From positions 429,792 to 493,791 of the forward strand of contig NZ_QGGL01000001.1 in the NCBI RefSeq assembly GCF_003148565.1: a stretch of 64,000 nucleotides of DNA, read 5' to 3'. The first letter of the stretch is position 1. The number at the start of each line of letters is the position of its first letter. A program made the translations under genes and the position numbers. The DNA comes from Tumebacillus permanentifrigoris. Its GTDB lineage: Bacteria; Bacillota; Bacilli; Tumebacillales; Tumebacillaceae. Positions 52,082 to 60,153 of the stretch are shown here, one piece after another. The notes under the pieces are model-generated. The model did no database searches. It was not told the origin of the DNA and was given only the letters and a program-made list of their open reading frames with translations.

Positions 52082-52954
52082 TTACTGAATGGCGGTCAGT
52101 TTTTCCGGATTGCGAACCAAGTAGACGCTTTGGATGAGACCCTCTTTTTGATGGAAGCAAAACGTGCTGTCCACTTGACCGTTCATCCGGAACAGCAGGC
52201 CCGGTTGCCCGTTAATCGTGACAAATTCCATCGAGGAGTTGGCAGCGGACTTGCGGGTGATGCCCTGAAGGAAGGCCAGCACGTGAGGCCCCGAAACGAT
52301 CGGGCGGATCGCAGCCTGCACGTTTCCACCCCCGTCGGAATACAGCGTGGCATCGGGGGCCAAGAGCTTCAACAGTTGCCCTGCGTCACCTGTGGAAAAA
52401 GCGGCGAGGAAACGGTTGAGCATCGCTTGGTCCTGTGCATAGTCCACCCGACATGCTTCCAACTCAACCCCGAGTTTGTTTTTGACGCGGGAGTAGATCT
52501 TGCGGCAGTTCGCTTCTTCCTTGTCGACAAGCTCTGAAATTTCCGCATAGTCGTATTGATAGGCTTCTCGCAGAACGAATACGGCCCGCTCTGTCGGGCT
52601 TAGCGTCTCCATCATCATCAGGTACGCCATCGACAAGTCATCCCGCCACAACAATTCGTGCAACGGATCGTGATCCGATCGAACGTTTCGGAACACGACT
52701 GGCTCCGGCAACCAGACACCCACGTACACTTCCCGGCGGTGCTTGGCCGAGCGCAGGAAGTCCACACAGCGGTTGGTGAGCATCTTGCACAGATAGGCTC
52801 GCACGTTGGCGATGCCCAATTTTCGTTCGTCGTTGACTTCGGCGAAGGCAAGGAACGTCTCCTGCACCATATCCTCTGCGTCCATCGCCGTGCCCAGCAT
52901 GCGATAGGCGAGCGAGAACAACAGCGGCCGATATTGCGGATAGAGGTCTTGCAT
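52082..52954 (-). CDS. sigJ: ECF41-type RNA polymerase sigma factor with SnoaL-like C-terminal domain
   Basis: A 290-residue sigma factor. Region 2 lies at about 5-75 (YRPLLFSLAYRMLGTAMDAEDMVQETF) and region 4 at about 120-175 (LSPTERAVFVLREAYQYDYAEI). The linker carries the ECF41 motif WLPEP, and the C-terminal SnoaL-like domain carries DGGG and NPEKL, the motifs that mark this group. ECF41 factors lack a separate anti-sigma; the C-terminal domain controls activity. The ATG at 52954 has GGGGGAG upstream. It is the second gene after the FAD oxidoreductase, whose promoter fits the ECF41 consensus exactly. Confidence 0.93.
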   Translation of the reverse strand: MQDLYPQYRPLLFSLAYRMLGTAMDAEDMVQETFLAFAEVNDERKLGIANVRAYLCKMLTNRCVDFLRSAKHRREVYVGVWLPEPVVFRNVRSDHDPLHELLWRDDLSMAYLMMMETLSPTERAVFVLREAYQYDYAEISELVDKEEANCRKIYSRVKNKLGVELEACRVDYAQDQAMLNRFLAAFSTGDAGQLLKLLAPDATLYSDGGGNVQAAIRPIVSGPHVLAFLQGITRKSAANSSMEFVTINGQPGLLFRMNGQVDSTFCFHQKEGLIQSVYLVRNPEKLTAIQ

Positions 52955-52983
52955 CACGATGACAACTCCCCCTGACAAAAGCT

Positions 52984-54312
52984 CTAGCAGCGTGCGCCAG
53001 TAGCAAGGCTCAAATGGCTCATTTCCGTGCGCAGGATGTGTGTGGCGATCTCCTTCCCGCTGACATAGGCGGCATCGGCCAGCAAAGACTCATTTACCAC
53101 CCAGTCTCCAGCGAGGTACAGACCTGGGCAGTCGGACACGACCGTTTCCGGCACCTCAGTTTGGCGGGCGTTTCTGACTCGCTCGACAGTCGGCAGTCCG
53201 TTGGTGACCGCGATGCGCGGCAGATAACGGGACGTGATCAGTTCGTTGCGCCATCCCGGTTGCAACTGATCGAGGAAACTCTCCAACTCCTGACGGTTGC
53301 GCTTGGCGCTCGTTTCTTCTTGCGCGCTGAGATATTTGAAGATGTGTAGCACGACATGGTTACGATTCTGCGTCAGACGAGCGGTGTGAGAGTGGTTGGA
53401 GAAGTAATATGGCCGCTCTAGATGCAAGGCGAAATTCGTTCCCGGATTGGGCAAGCGGCGCAAGGCCACATCCAGGGCAGCACCATAGACCGGGGTGACG
53501 CGGTCGCAAAGTACACCCAGTTGTGAGGTTGGCTTCGCATCGGCCAGTTCGAACGTCTTGCTCGGGCTGGCTGTTGACAGCACATTGCGAGTGGCAATCT
53601 CCGTGCCGTCCGCAAGTTGCACCGTCATCTCCGGATGAGTCCCGCGGATCGCGGTGACTTTTTTCCCCGTCTGAACGTTCGCACCGACTTGCGCTGCCCG
53701 TTCGCCTAGTGCATTCACCACCGTCTGCCAGCCCTCATGTACATAATACACCCCGCCGAGCGAGAGTTGGTACTGGCGAAGCACCGTCCCTGCGCTGATC
53801 TGCATCGGACTGTTCGAGTAGGTGCTCAGACGAGCGAGGGCGAGAAAGAAATTGCGGGCGTTTTTCCCCTTCACTGCGCCATGTAGCCACTCTTGCAAGG
53901 TTAGGTGCTCCACCGACTGCGGGTTGAGTTTTGAGATTTTGGTGAGCAGGCGGGCCAGCTCGGCTTTTTCCTTGAAAGAAAAGCAGCCGGACTTCAGCAA
54001 GCCAAACGCTGTCAACGGCAGGTCGTGTATTTTCTCCTCAGTGACGAGCCGCCCGCCGAGTTTCAGCTCGCCTGCACTCGGCGCAACGCCCAACTCGTGG
54101 AGGATCTGGAGGCCCGCTCCGTTTTTATACACGGCGTGTGGGCCGATGTTTAGAAAACAGCCGTTCTGCTCATCCGTTGCCGCACGTCCGCCCAAGCGTG
54201 AACCATGTTCCAGTAGTAACACCTGTTTTCCCGCCTGTGCCAAGTACACAGCCGCGGTCAAACCTGCCAAACCAGCACCGATGATCGTGATGTCCCACTT
54301 CTTTTTTTCCAT
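52984..54312 (-). CDS. FAD-dependent amine-oxidase/phytoene-desaturase-like oxidoreductase
   Basis: A 442-residue flavoprotein: Rossmann motif IIGAGLAGLTAAVYLAQAG at the N-terminus, GG-doublet SRLGGRAATDE, and the C-terminal FAD motif GLYLAGDWVVNESLLADAAYVSG. Similar to NAD(P)-binding carotenoid-desaturase-like and protoporphyrinogen-oxidase-like proteins of unknown substrate. Start 54312 follows GGGAGGCG. Forms an operon with the ECF41 sigma gene (29-base gap) and is the likely main target of that sigma factor. This matches the known ECF41 habit of sitting beside an oxidoreductase. Confidence 0.9.
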   Translation of the reverse strand: MEKKKWDITIIGAGLAGLTAAVYLAQAGKQVLLLEHGSRLGGRAATDEQNGCFLNIGPHAVYKNGAGLQILHELGVAPSAGELKLGGRLVTEEKIHDLPLTAFGLLKSGCFSFKEKAELARLLTKISKLNPQSVEHLTLQEWLHGAVKGKNARNFFLALARLSTYSNSPMQISAGTVLRQYQLSLGGVYYVHEGWQTVVNALGERAAQVGANVQTGKKVTAIRGTHPEMTVQLADGTEIATRNVLSTASPSKTFELADAKPTSQLGVLCDRVTPVYGAALDVALRRLPNPGTNFALHLERPYYFSNHSHTARLTQNRNHVVLHIFKYLSAQEETSAKRNRQELESFLDQLQPGWRNELITSRYLPRIAVTNGLPTVERVRNARQTEVPETVVSDCPGLYLAGDWVVNESLLADAAYVSGKEIATHILRTEMSHLSLATGARC

Positions 54313-54348
54313 TCGAAAACGCCTCCCGTTTGTAGTGAGTACCCTCAA

Positions 54349-54375
54349 GACGAGAGAGCGTAGGGATTTGTGACA
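54349..54375 (-). promoter_or_regulatory. ECF41-type promoter
   Basis: Minus strand TGTCACA (54369-54375), 16 bases, CGTC (54349-54352). This equals the published ECF41 target motif (TGTCACA, N16, CGTC). It lies about 37 bases before the FAD gene start, so the sigma factor probably drives its own operon. Confidence 0.8.
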
Positions 54376-54434
54376 GGGTGGGGGAAAAAGTTGATTGACC
54401 AAGTTATTGCTACTCGACGCCTACGCTTTATTAA

Positions 54435-54469
54435 TGAAAAAGACTCAGCCATACGGCTGGGTCTTTTTC
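54435..54469. terminator. Terminator of the DUF1801 gene
   Basis: GAAAAAGACTCAGCC pairs with GGCTGGGTCTTTTTC, loop ATAC, with A and T runs for both strands. Confidence 0.85.
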
Positions 54470-54525
54470 ACACCTCTGAAATGATGCATCGGTCCAAAGC
54501 GACAAGGGGTGGTCGCACGAATAAA

Positions 54526-55119
54526 CTAATCTTTTAATCCCTTTCCATTGAGAATTTGCTGCATATATTTTTCAACCCTTGAGGCTCGAGTTTTGGATTG
54601 TTTGGGGTCAGAAAAATAAAGAATGTATGCTCTTTGCCGTCCCGGCGTCAATGCTTCAAAAGCCGTTTTCAAGGCAGGGATTTCATCGAATTTATTTTGA
54701 AGTTCTTCAGGAATGATGACCTCTGAACTCTTTTTAAAATTCACTTCCAACCCAGCTTTTTCAACTTCGATGGCTTCATAAATATAGGCTTTCAAGATGG
54801 TTTCCATCTCAACTATTTCTTGAACATTGGTGAACCGAATCTGGCGCGCCGCCTGTACATTCTCCGTTTGTTGGATGAGAATCCCTTGGGCATCCCGTAA
54901 CAAGGCACCTTTGTGAAACAGAAGCGCACAATATTCTTTAAATCCATGAATTAAAACGATGTTTTTTTTCTCAAACGTGTAACATGGATGCATCCACTTA
55001 AATTCTTCGGTCAGCTCACAGTCAAGAACAATAGTTCTCAACTTCTCATATTCGTCCTTCCACTTATTAGCTTTACTTAAAAATTCATCAACCTTGGGGT
55101 TCATACTACTAGTTGTCAT
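54526..55119 (-). CDS. YdeI/OmpD-associated-type protein with DUF1801 domain
   Basis: A 197-residue soluble protein: MNPKVDEFLSKANKWKDEYEKL at the start, YTFEKKNIVLIHGFKEYCALLFHKGALL (DUF1801 core) and the C-terminal YdeI part GRQRAYILYFSDPKQSKTRASRVEKY. YdeI-type proteins are widespread, of uncertain function, and sometimes linked to antimicrobial peptide tolerance. The DNA is clearly more AT-rich than the neighbouring core genes, as is the paiA region, so this stretch may be acquired. ATG 55119 after GAGGGG. Confidence 0.88.
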   Translation of the reverse strand: MTTSSMNPKVDEFLSKANKWKDEYEKLRTIVLDCELTEEFKWMHPCYTFEKKNIVLIHGFKEYCALLFHKGALLRDAQGILIQQTENVQAARQIRFTNVQEIVEMETILKAYIYEAIEVEKAGLEVNFKKSSEVIIPEELQNKFDEIPALKTAFEALTPGRQRAYILYFSDPKQSKTRASRVEKYMQQILNGKGLKD

Positions 55120-55218
55120 CAAGGAACACCCCTCTTCAATTTTTCGATCAACCGAGCATCAAGCCCTTTCATCGACATTACATCAAAATGATTTGAAGAT
55201 CAATTTGTTCCTTGCAGC

Positions 55219-55740
55219 TTAATTTGCAAGGGGCTTGATCATGATCAAGTCCGTTTGCTCTTCGTTCCCCAAGTAGAAGGAATGCGCGCCGTGCAGAACA
55301 AAGCCCAGCCCTACATAGAATCGGATGGCACGCTCGTTTTTCTCCCACACCCCCAGCCACATATGCTGTTTGTTTTTCTCCTTGGCGATGTCGATGCTCT
55401 TTTGGATCAAGTATTTTCCCAGCCCTTGTCCATGATAGGCGCGGCGTATATAAATGCGTTCGATTTCGAGGGCATCGTCAATGATCTCGTCTGATTGTGC
55501 CGCGTTGATGTTGACTTTTAAATACCCAGCCAGCTCTTCGTTGACATACGCAAAATAGAAAAAGGAATCCGTATTCGCGAGCTCTTTCTCCAGTTTTTCC
55601 AGAGTGAATGCCTTCTCCAAGTAAGCATCCACGTTCTCAGGCACATTGGTTGCACGAAACGTCTCATCAAATGTCTCAGTACTGATCGCTTGAAGGGTGT
55701 GCACATCTGACAACGTACAAGTTTTCAACTGTATGGTCAT
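55219..55740 (-). CDS. paiA: PaiA-like polyamine N-acetyltransferase
   Basis: A 173-residue GNAT enzyme with close similarity in memory to Bacillus PaiA: STETFDETFRATNVPENVDAYLE, IERIYIRRAYHGQGLGKYLI (acetyl-CoA motif A), WLGVWEKNERAIRFYVGLGF and SFYLGNEEQTDLIM. PaiA acetylates spermidine and related polyamines and affects sporulation and degradative enzymes. In Bacillus it pairs with PaiB; here it instead follows a MarR-family gene by 26 bases on the same strand. AT-rich composition. Confidence 0.9.
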   Translation of the reverse strand: MTIQLKTCTLSDVHTLQAISTETFDETFRATNVPENVDAYLEKAFTLEKLEKELANTDSFFYFAYVNEELAGYLKVNINAAQSDEIIDDALEIERIYIRRAYHGQGLGKYLIQKSIDIAKEKNKQHMWLGVWEKNERAIRFYVGLGFVLHGAHSFYLGNEEQTDLIMIKPLAN

Positions 55741-55766
55741 GGTAATCGTCTCCTTTAGTGTTGTGG

Positions 55767-56219
55767 TTAGTAATTTCGCTTGTGTCCCTTTTTCACGAAT
55801 TCCCAGTCCACTTCTACATTTTTTCTGACTTTCACAAGCAGGTCGTGAATCGTCTCGATCTCCTCTGGTGACAGCCCGGACAAGGCCATCTGGTTGGAGT
55901 AGTCCCCTTCTCTTTGTAGCGAAGGATAGATCGCGTACCCTTGTTCGGTGGCAAATAGCTTCTTGATCTTTTTGTTGTGATCGTCTTTTTGCTTATAAAT
56001 GAGTCCCTGTTCCTCCAGTTTGGCGATGGCGCGGGCTGCTGTTGTACGGTCCACTTTGATCATCTCGGCTACTTTTTCTTGAATGATTCCCGGGTTCTCA
56101 CAGATGCGCACCAAGTACAAATATTGCCCTTTGGCCAGGTCAAACTCTTTAAACTCGATGTTGCTTATCGAGTCCAAGGCCCGAGCGATCATGCCGATCT
56201 CACGCAGAATCTCTTTCAA
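55767..56219 (-). CDS. MarR-family transcription regulator
   Basis: A 150-residue winged-helix regulator. A TTG start at 56219 is preferred because GAAGGAGG lies seven bases upstream and the protein then begins LKEILREIGMIARALD, as in close homologues. The longer in-frame ATG has no site. The helix-turn-helix is at about 50-90 (IIQEKVAEMIKVDRTTAARAIAKLEEQGLI). Likely autoregulates the marR-paiA operon and perhaps the divergent membrane protein gene. The inducer is unknown. Confidence 0.88.
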   Translation of the reverse strand: MKEILREIGMIARALDSISNIEFKEFDLAKGQYLYLVRICENPGIIQEKVAEMIKVDRTTAARAIAKLEEQGLIYKQKDDHNKKIKKLFATEQGYAIYPSLQREGDYSNQMALSGLSPEEIETIHDLLVKVRKNVEVDWEFVKKGHKRNY

Positions 56220-56255
56220 CGGCAAACCTCCTTCTCGCCCATCTTTTTGTTGCAT

Positions 56256-56284
56256 TTGCAATAATGTTGCGCGTAGACTATTAT
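56256..56284 (+). promoter_or_regulatory. Predicted promoter of the YczE-like gene
   Basis: TTGCAA (56256-56261), 17 bases, TATTAT (56279-56284), about 40 bases before the start codon. It overlaps the divergent marR control region, so MarR could control both. Confidence 0.6.
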
Positions 56285-56324
56285 AAAACGATCCATTCCA
56301 TTTGGCTAGGGAGAGAGAAAAAAA

Positions 56325-56924
56325 ATGACGAACAAGCTGAGATATTGCCTCTATGGATTGGGGATTGTGATCTTAACAATGGGGATTGCGCTCACGATCC
56401 GTTCCAATCTGGGAACGTCCCCTTTTGATGCGCTGCTGGTAGGGTTGTCCAAAACAGTCGGGCTGACGGTCGGCAGTTGGGAGATCATTCTTGCGCTGGT
56501 TCTGGTGAGCAGCAATGCCCTGCTCAGGAGAAAAAAGCCCGAGTTTTTGGGCATGCTGACCGCCTTTATCACTGGGGTGGGGATTGATACTTGGCTATGG
56601 GTACTACCCGATTGGGTACAACCGGAAGCCGGATTCACCACGTATCTCTGCTTTGTCCTTGGCCTGATGATTACCGTCACAGGCACATCCCTTTATTTGT
56701 TGACCAACGTTGCCCCGATTCCGATTGACAGCCTGATGCTCATCATTCGGGATCTGACACGCACCAATCTATTGTTTGCAAGAACCTTGATCTATCTGCT
56801 GCTCTTGTTACTGGCCTTCGTTTTTGCTGGGCCGATTGGCATCGGAACCGTGCTGACAGTCTGCTTCGGGGGCGTCCTGCTGAATGCAATGATGCCGCGT
56901 ATGGAACGGTTTTTTCAAGAATAA
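56325..56924 (+). CDS. yczE: YczE/YitT-like integral membrane protein
   Basis: A 199-residue protein with five predicted membrane helices: YGLGIVILTMGIALTI (helix 1), the conserved NLGTSPFDAL loop, then ITVTGTSLYLLTNVAPIPIDSLMLI (second repeat with DSLM) near 140. The repeat structure with LGxxPxD motifs is that of the YczE family (YitT relatives). YczE in Bacillus affects surfactin and bacillaene production post-transcriptionally; the transport role is unknown. It diverges from marR-paiA. Confidence 0.9.
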   Translation: MTNKLRYCLYGLGIVILTMGIALTIRSNLGTSPFDALLVGLSKTVGLTVGSWEIILALVLVSSNALLRRKKPEFLGMLTAFITGVGIDTWLWVLPDWVQPEAGFTTYLCFVLGLMITVTGTSLYLLTNVAPIPIDSLMLIIRDLTRTNLLFARTLIYLLLLLLAFVFAGPIGIGTVLTVCFGGVLLNAMMPRMERFFQE

Positions 56925-56931
56925 AACAGAG

Positions 56932-57000
56932 AGATCCCTTGCTACAAAAGGGATCTCTCGCATTTCTCGCTATGCAGTTCGTGCTAGTGCTTTAAAATGG
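56932..57000. repeat. Diverged copy A of the ssb 3'-flank
   Basis: GAGAGATCCCTTGCTACAAA and a following tail (CTATGCA...GTGCTAGTG, TTTAAAATGG) match copy B at the end of ssb. The AGAGATCCCTT/AAGGGATCTCT stem is kept, without a T-run. Confidence 0.65.
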
Positions 57001-57104
57001 TAGTTATGTTACGCCAACTCATTGGCGTGCAAGACCGGAGACGATCTTGGCCGACTCGATTCTCCAAATGCCATCGATGGTGCGATGGCCAGCGGATTCC
57101 CCCA

Positions 57105-57536
57105 CTACCTCAGCTTCCTCTTAACACGTTCAAGCATTTCAGTTTCCCTGGCTATCGCTTCCGGGTCCTGAGTCAGTTCCGCCGCTTCGTACACTTGGCG
57201 CAACTCGATTTCGCCTTCGCCGAAGCCGTGCGGGTCTGGCATCCGCATCGCCCACTGGATCGCCTCTTCTCTCGATTTCACCTCGATCAACGTGAAGCCC
57301 GCGATCAGCTCTTTTGCTTCCGTGAAGGGTCCTTCTAACACCTTCGGTTTTCCACCAGGTTCCGGATAAGAGATGCGAATCGCGCTCGAGCTTGGGTGGA
57401 GTCCTTGTGCGGCAATCAGTGCGCCTGCCTCCGCCAGCTCCTCGTTGAACTTCCTCATAGCGTCAAAATGCTCTTGATTTGGCATGATGCCGGCCTCGGA
57501 ACTTTTTGTTGCTTTGACAACCAACATGAATAACAT
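57105..57536 (-). CDS. YCII-related (DGPF-type) protein
   Basis: A 143-residue protein of the YCII/DGPF-domain family: MLFMLVVKATKSSEAG start, EGPFTEAKELIAGFTLIEVKSREEAI (the family signature) and a helical C-terminus. Members are often paired with sigma factors in actinobacteria. Here no partner is adjacent; the ECF41 sigma factor lies 4 kb away. Start 57536 has AAGGAGAGG upstream. Function unknown. Confidence 0.88.
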   Translation of the reverse strand: MLFMLVVKATKSSEAGIMPNQEHFDAMRKFNEELAEAGALIAAQGLHPSSSAIRISYPEPGGKPKVLEGPFTEAKELIAGFTLIEVKSREEAIQWAMRMPDPHGFGEGEIELRQVYEAAELTQDPEAIARETEMLERVKRKLR

Positions 57537-57738
57537 CGAAAATCCTCTCCTTGTCTATAATTTGCCTCTATATTGGCAACGAACGGGGGACACCGAAATC
57601 GACAGGTTGAAAAATTATTTTCTAATATCTTTTTCAACGCGCTCCAATGATTCCCTTCTCGCTCCAAGTTCAAAAATGAAAGTACACCGCGGCATGTTGG
57701 CCCTCCTTTTCAAATACACAGGTACAAAAACAAAGAGA

Positions 57739-57806
57739 CCCCTTGCTACACAAGGGACCTCCTACATTTCTTACTATGCACTTTTTGCTAGTGTTTTAAA
57801 ACGGCA
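57739..57806. repeat. Copy B of the ssb 3'-flank
   Basis: Contains the ssb stop codon (TTA at 57796-57798), the CTAGTG segment and a GAGACCCCTTGC/CAAGGGACCTC stem that is probably the ssb terminator on the minus strand. Copy A lies about 810 bases away. Confidence 0.65.
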
Positions 57807-58518
57807 GATCATCATCCGAGATATCAATCGGCTTGCCATCATCAGAGAACGGGTCGTCGTTGCGCTTGGCACCGCCGCCACCTTGGTTCCCGCCGCCGAA
57901 GCCACCCCCGCCTTGGTTTCCACCGCCGAAGCCGCCCCCGCCTTGGTTTCCACCACCGAAGCCACCTCCGCCTTGGTTTCCACCGCCGAAGCCGCCTCCG
58001 CCTTGGTTTCCACCGCCGAAGCCGCCTCCGCCTTGGTTTCCGCCGCCATAGCCGCCTCCGCCTTGGTTTCCACCGCCATAGCCGCCTCCACCTTGGTTTC
58101 CGCCGCCGTAGCCGCCTCCGCCTTGGTTTCCACCGCCGCCGTAGCCGCCTGCTCCAGCACCAGCGAAGTCGCCGCCCTGGCTGCCACCACCTGCGTTGTC
58201 ACCACGATCAAGGAAGCGCACGCCTTCCGCGACAACTTCTGCGACGCGGACTTTTTGGCCTTCCTTGTTGTCGTAGCTGCGGATCTGCAGACGGCCATCC
58301 ACTGCGGCCATCCGGCCTTTGCGCAGGTATTGTGCGCAGAGTTCCGCTTGTTTTTGCCAGACCACGATGTTGATAAAATCAGTCTCACGCTCGCCATTTT
58401 GGCCGGTGCGTGCGCGGTCTACTGCTAGAGAGAACGTCGCAACAGCAGTCCCGGACTGGGTGTAGCGCAATTCTGGATCGGCCGTCAGACGACCGATCAA
58501 GATGATGCGGTTCAACAT
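57796..58518 (-). CDS. ssb: Single-stranded DNA-binding protein with Gly-rich decapeptide linker
   Basis: A 240-residue SSB: OB fold at 1-107 ([41 protein letters not shown]), a linker of about 110 residues, and the conserved acidic tip DDDLPF that recruits repair and replication partners. The linker has nine near-identical decapeptides GGGG(Y/F)GGGNQ: Y in the first four and F in the last five. The usual partners rpsF and rpsR are absent on both sides. It sits directly downstream of ychF with a 83-base gap. Longer than the 172 residues of Bacillus SSB because of the linker. Confidence 0.97.
   Translation of the reverse strand: MLNRIILIGRLTADPELRYTQSGTAVATFSLAVDRARTGQNGERETDFINIVVWQKQAELCAQYLRKGRMAAVDGRLQIRSYDNKEGQKVRVAEVVAEGVRFLDRGDNAGGGSQGGDFAGAGAGGYGGGGNQGGGGYGGGNQGGGGYGGGNQGGGGYGGGNQGGGGFGGGNQGGGGFGGGNQGGGGFGGGNQGGGGFGGGNQGGGGFGGGNQGGGGAKRNDDPFSDDGKPIDISDDDLPF
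57880..58145 (-). repeat. 30-base minisatellite in the ssb linker
   Basis: Nine copies of a 30-base unit of the type CCTTGGTTTCCACCGCCGAA (plus strand) encoding GGGG(Y/F)GGGNQ. Copies differ only at third positions and at the TA/TTC swap giving Tyr or Phe, so expansion was recent or is ongoing by slippage. Confidence 0.9.
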
Positions 58519-58601
58519 GGGATATTCCTCCTCATGAAAAAGTGCGCACCCCCTACTGGGGCACGTAATCGAGTTGCGCGCATCGAGGCGCGAACAGTCA
58601 A

Positions 58602-59702
58602 TTAGACGTTGAAGCGGAAGTGCATGACATCCCCGTCAGCTACCACGTATTCCTTGCCTTCCAGACGCACCTTGCCCGCTTCCTTCGCGGCATTCATCGA
58701 GCCGTAATGCACGAGGTCGTCATAGGCAACCGTCTCAGCGCGGATGAAGCCTTTTTCGAAGTCGGTGTGGATGACGCCAGCAGCACCCGGTGCCTTCGTG
58801 CCCCGGTTGATCGTCCAAGCGCGGACTTCTTGCACACCCGCTGTGAAGTAGGTGATCAGGCCGAGCAGTTTGTACGCTTGCTTGATCAGACGGTCCAGAC
58901 CGGACTCCGGCAAACCGAGTTCCTCGAGGAACATCTGCTTGTCCTCGCCTTCGAGCTCTGCAATTTCCGATTCAACCTTCGCAGAGATCACGACGACTTC
59001 TGCACCTTCGCCAGCCGCGAACTCACGGACGCGCTTGACGTACTCATTCTCTTCCGCGTTCGCTACTTCGTCCTCTGCAACGTTGGCGACGTAGAGCACC
59101 GGTTTGATGGTGAGCAGGTGCAGGTCACGGATGACATGCTTCTCCTCCTCATCCAAATCGACAGAACGTGCCGGTTTGCCATTTTCAAACGCTTCCTTGA
59201 GGCGCTCAAGCACGGAGATCTCCAGCACAGCTTCCTTGACGCCCGCCTTGGCGGCTTTGCGCGTGCGATCCATACGGCGCTCGATCGAATCGAGGTCAGC
59301 AAAAACAAGCTCGAGCTCGATCGTTTCGATGTCGCTCAGCGGATCGACTTTGCCGGCGACGTGGGTGATGTTCGAGTCCTCGAAGCAGCGGACCACGTGC
59401 GCAATCGCGTTGACCTCACGGATGTGTCCGAGAAACTTGTTGCCCAGACCCTCGCCCTTGGACGCACCTGCAACCAAGCCTGCGATGTCTACAAATTCAA
59501 AAGCTGTCGGGACAACGCTTTTCGGAATCACGATCTCCGTCAGCTTGATCAGACGCTCGTCCGGAACTTCGACGACCCCCACGTTCGGGTCAATGGTGCA
59601 GAACGGATAGTTTGCTGCTTCCGCCCCTGCTTTGGTAATTGCATTAAAAAGCGTAGATTTGCCGACGTTCGGCAATCCAACGATACCTACTGACAAAGCC
59701 AT
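58602..59702 (-). CDS. ychF: Redox-regulated ATPase YchF (OLA1 family)
   Basis: A 366-residue Obg-like ATPase: G1 [16 protein letters not shown]2 region [13 protein letters not shown]3 [17 protein letters not shown], coiled-coil domain in the middle and a C-terminal TGS domain ([23 protein letters not shown]). It binds ATP rather than GTP because the G4 motif is altered, and it interacts with ribosomes. ychF beside ssb near the origin is standard for Bacillota, where rpsF normally lies between them. Confidence 0.97.
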   Translation of the reverse strand: MALSVGIVGLPNVGKSTLFNAITKAGAEAANYPFCTIDPNVGVVEVPDERLIKLTEIVIPKSVVPTAFEFVDIAGLVAGASKGEGLGNKFLGHIREVNAIAHVVRCFEDSNITHVAGKVDPLSDIETIELELVFADLDSIERRMDRTRKAAKAGVKEAVLEISVLERLKEAFENGKPARSVDLDEEEKHVIRDLHLLTIKPVLYVANVAEDEVANAEENEYVKRVREFAAGEGAEVVVISAKVESEIAELEGEDKQMFLEELGLPESGLDRLIKQAYKLLGLITYFTAGVQEVRAWTINRGTKAPGAAGVIHTDFEKGFIRAETVAYDDLVHYGSMNAAKEAGKVRLEGKEYVVADGDVMHFRFNV

Positions 59703-59766
59703 CTGGCTAGCACCTCCAAAAATAGTCCACTACCCATTATAACAAAATGTACGAGGGAAACGAACT

Positions 59767-59782
59767 TGTTCCACGTGAAAAA
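59767..59782. promoter_or_regulatory. parS: parS-like site
   Basis: TGTTCCACGTGAAAAA differs by one base from TGTTCCACGTGAAACA. It overlaps the A-run of the adjacent terminator, which may explain the mismatch. Third site of this kind in the window and nearest to ychF and ssb. Confidence 0.65.
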
Positions 59783-59817
59783 AGGGCTCCAAGCCTGTGC
59801 GCCGGAACCCTTTTTTG
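59777..59817 (-). terminator. Terminator of the DUF3892 gene
   Basis: AAAAAAGGG(C)TCC pairs with GGA(A)CCCTTTTTT around about 13 bases, with T-runs on both strands. Confidence 0.7.
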
Positions 59818-59830
59818 CAAAAGGTGCTGG

Positions 59831-60094
59831 TCAGCCCTCCAAATTGTCCTCATGCATCGCCTGTTCAAAGGATGGTAAGCTGTCGAGGTTGCTCCCAGAC
59901 TCCGGCTCTCCATCGCCCGTGCTGGAGTTGATGTACCAATTGCCTTCCTTATCAAGCGCGGTGATCGAGTCAAACTGGCCCGCTCGTGCCTCCTCGATCG
60001 CCTGTTCGATCGAGATCACACGCCCGGTGTGGGTCATCACCTCAGCGATGTCTCCGTTCTGATCCTTCTGAATCGCGATGATCTTCTCCCCCAT
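59831..60094 (-). CDS. DUF3892-family small protein
   Basis: An 87-residue protein: IIAIQKDQNGDIAEVMTHTGRVISIEQAIEEARAGQFD is the DUF3892 pattern (beta strand, Asp-Gly-Asp turn, helix), and a Ser/Gly/Glu-rich tail follows. Members are small, found in spore formers, and of unknown role. It lies 60 bases after the WYL microprotein on the same strand without an intervening terminator, so it may share that SOS-type promoter. Confidence 0.75.
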   Translation of the reverse strand: MGEKIIAIQKDQNGDIAEVMTHTGRVISIEQAIEEARAGQFDSITALDKEGNWYINSSTGDGEPESGSNLDSLPSFEQAMHEDNLEG

Positions 60095-60153
60095 CCATAA
60101 ACCCTCCTGTCGTTAGGCTATCTAGGAGGTAGAATGCGCGGGAGATGCGGTCT

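Noticed and set aside
57880-58145. CRISPR-like array of 30-base repeats
   Set aside because: The repeats are contiguous with no spacers and code in frame for the Gly-rich linker of SSB.
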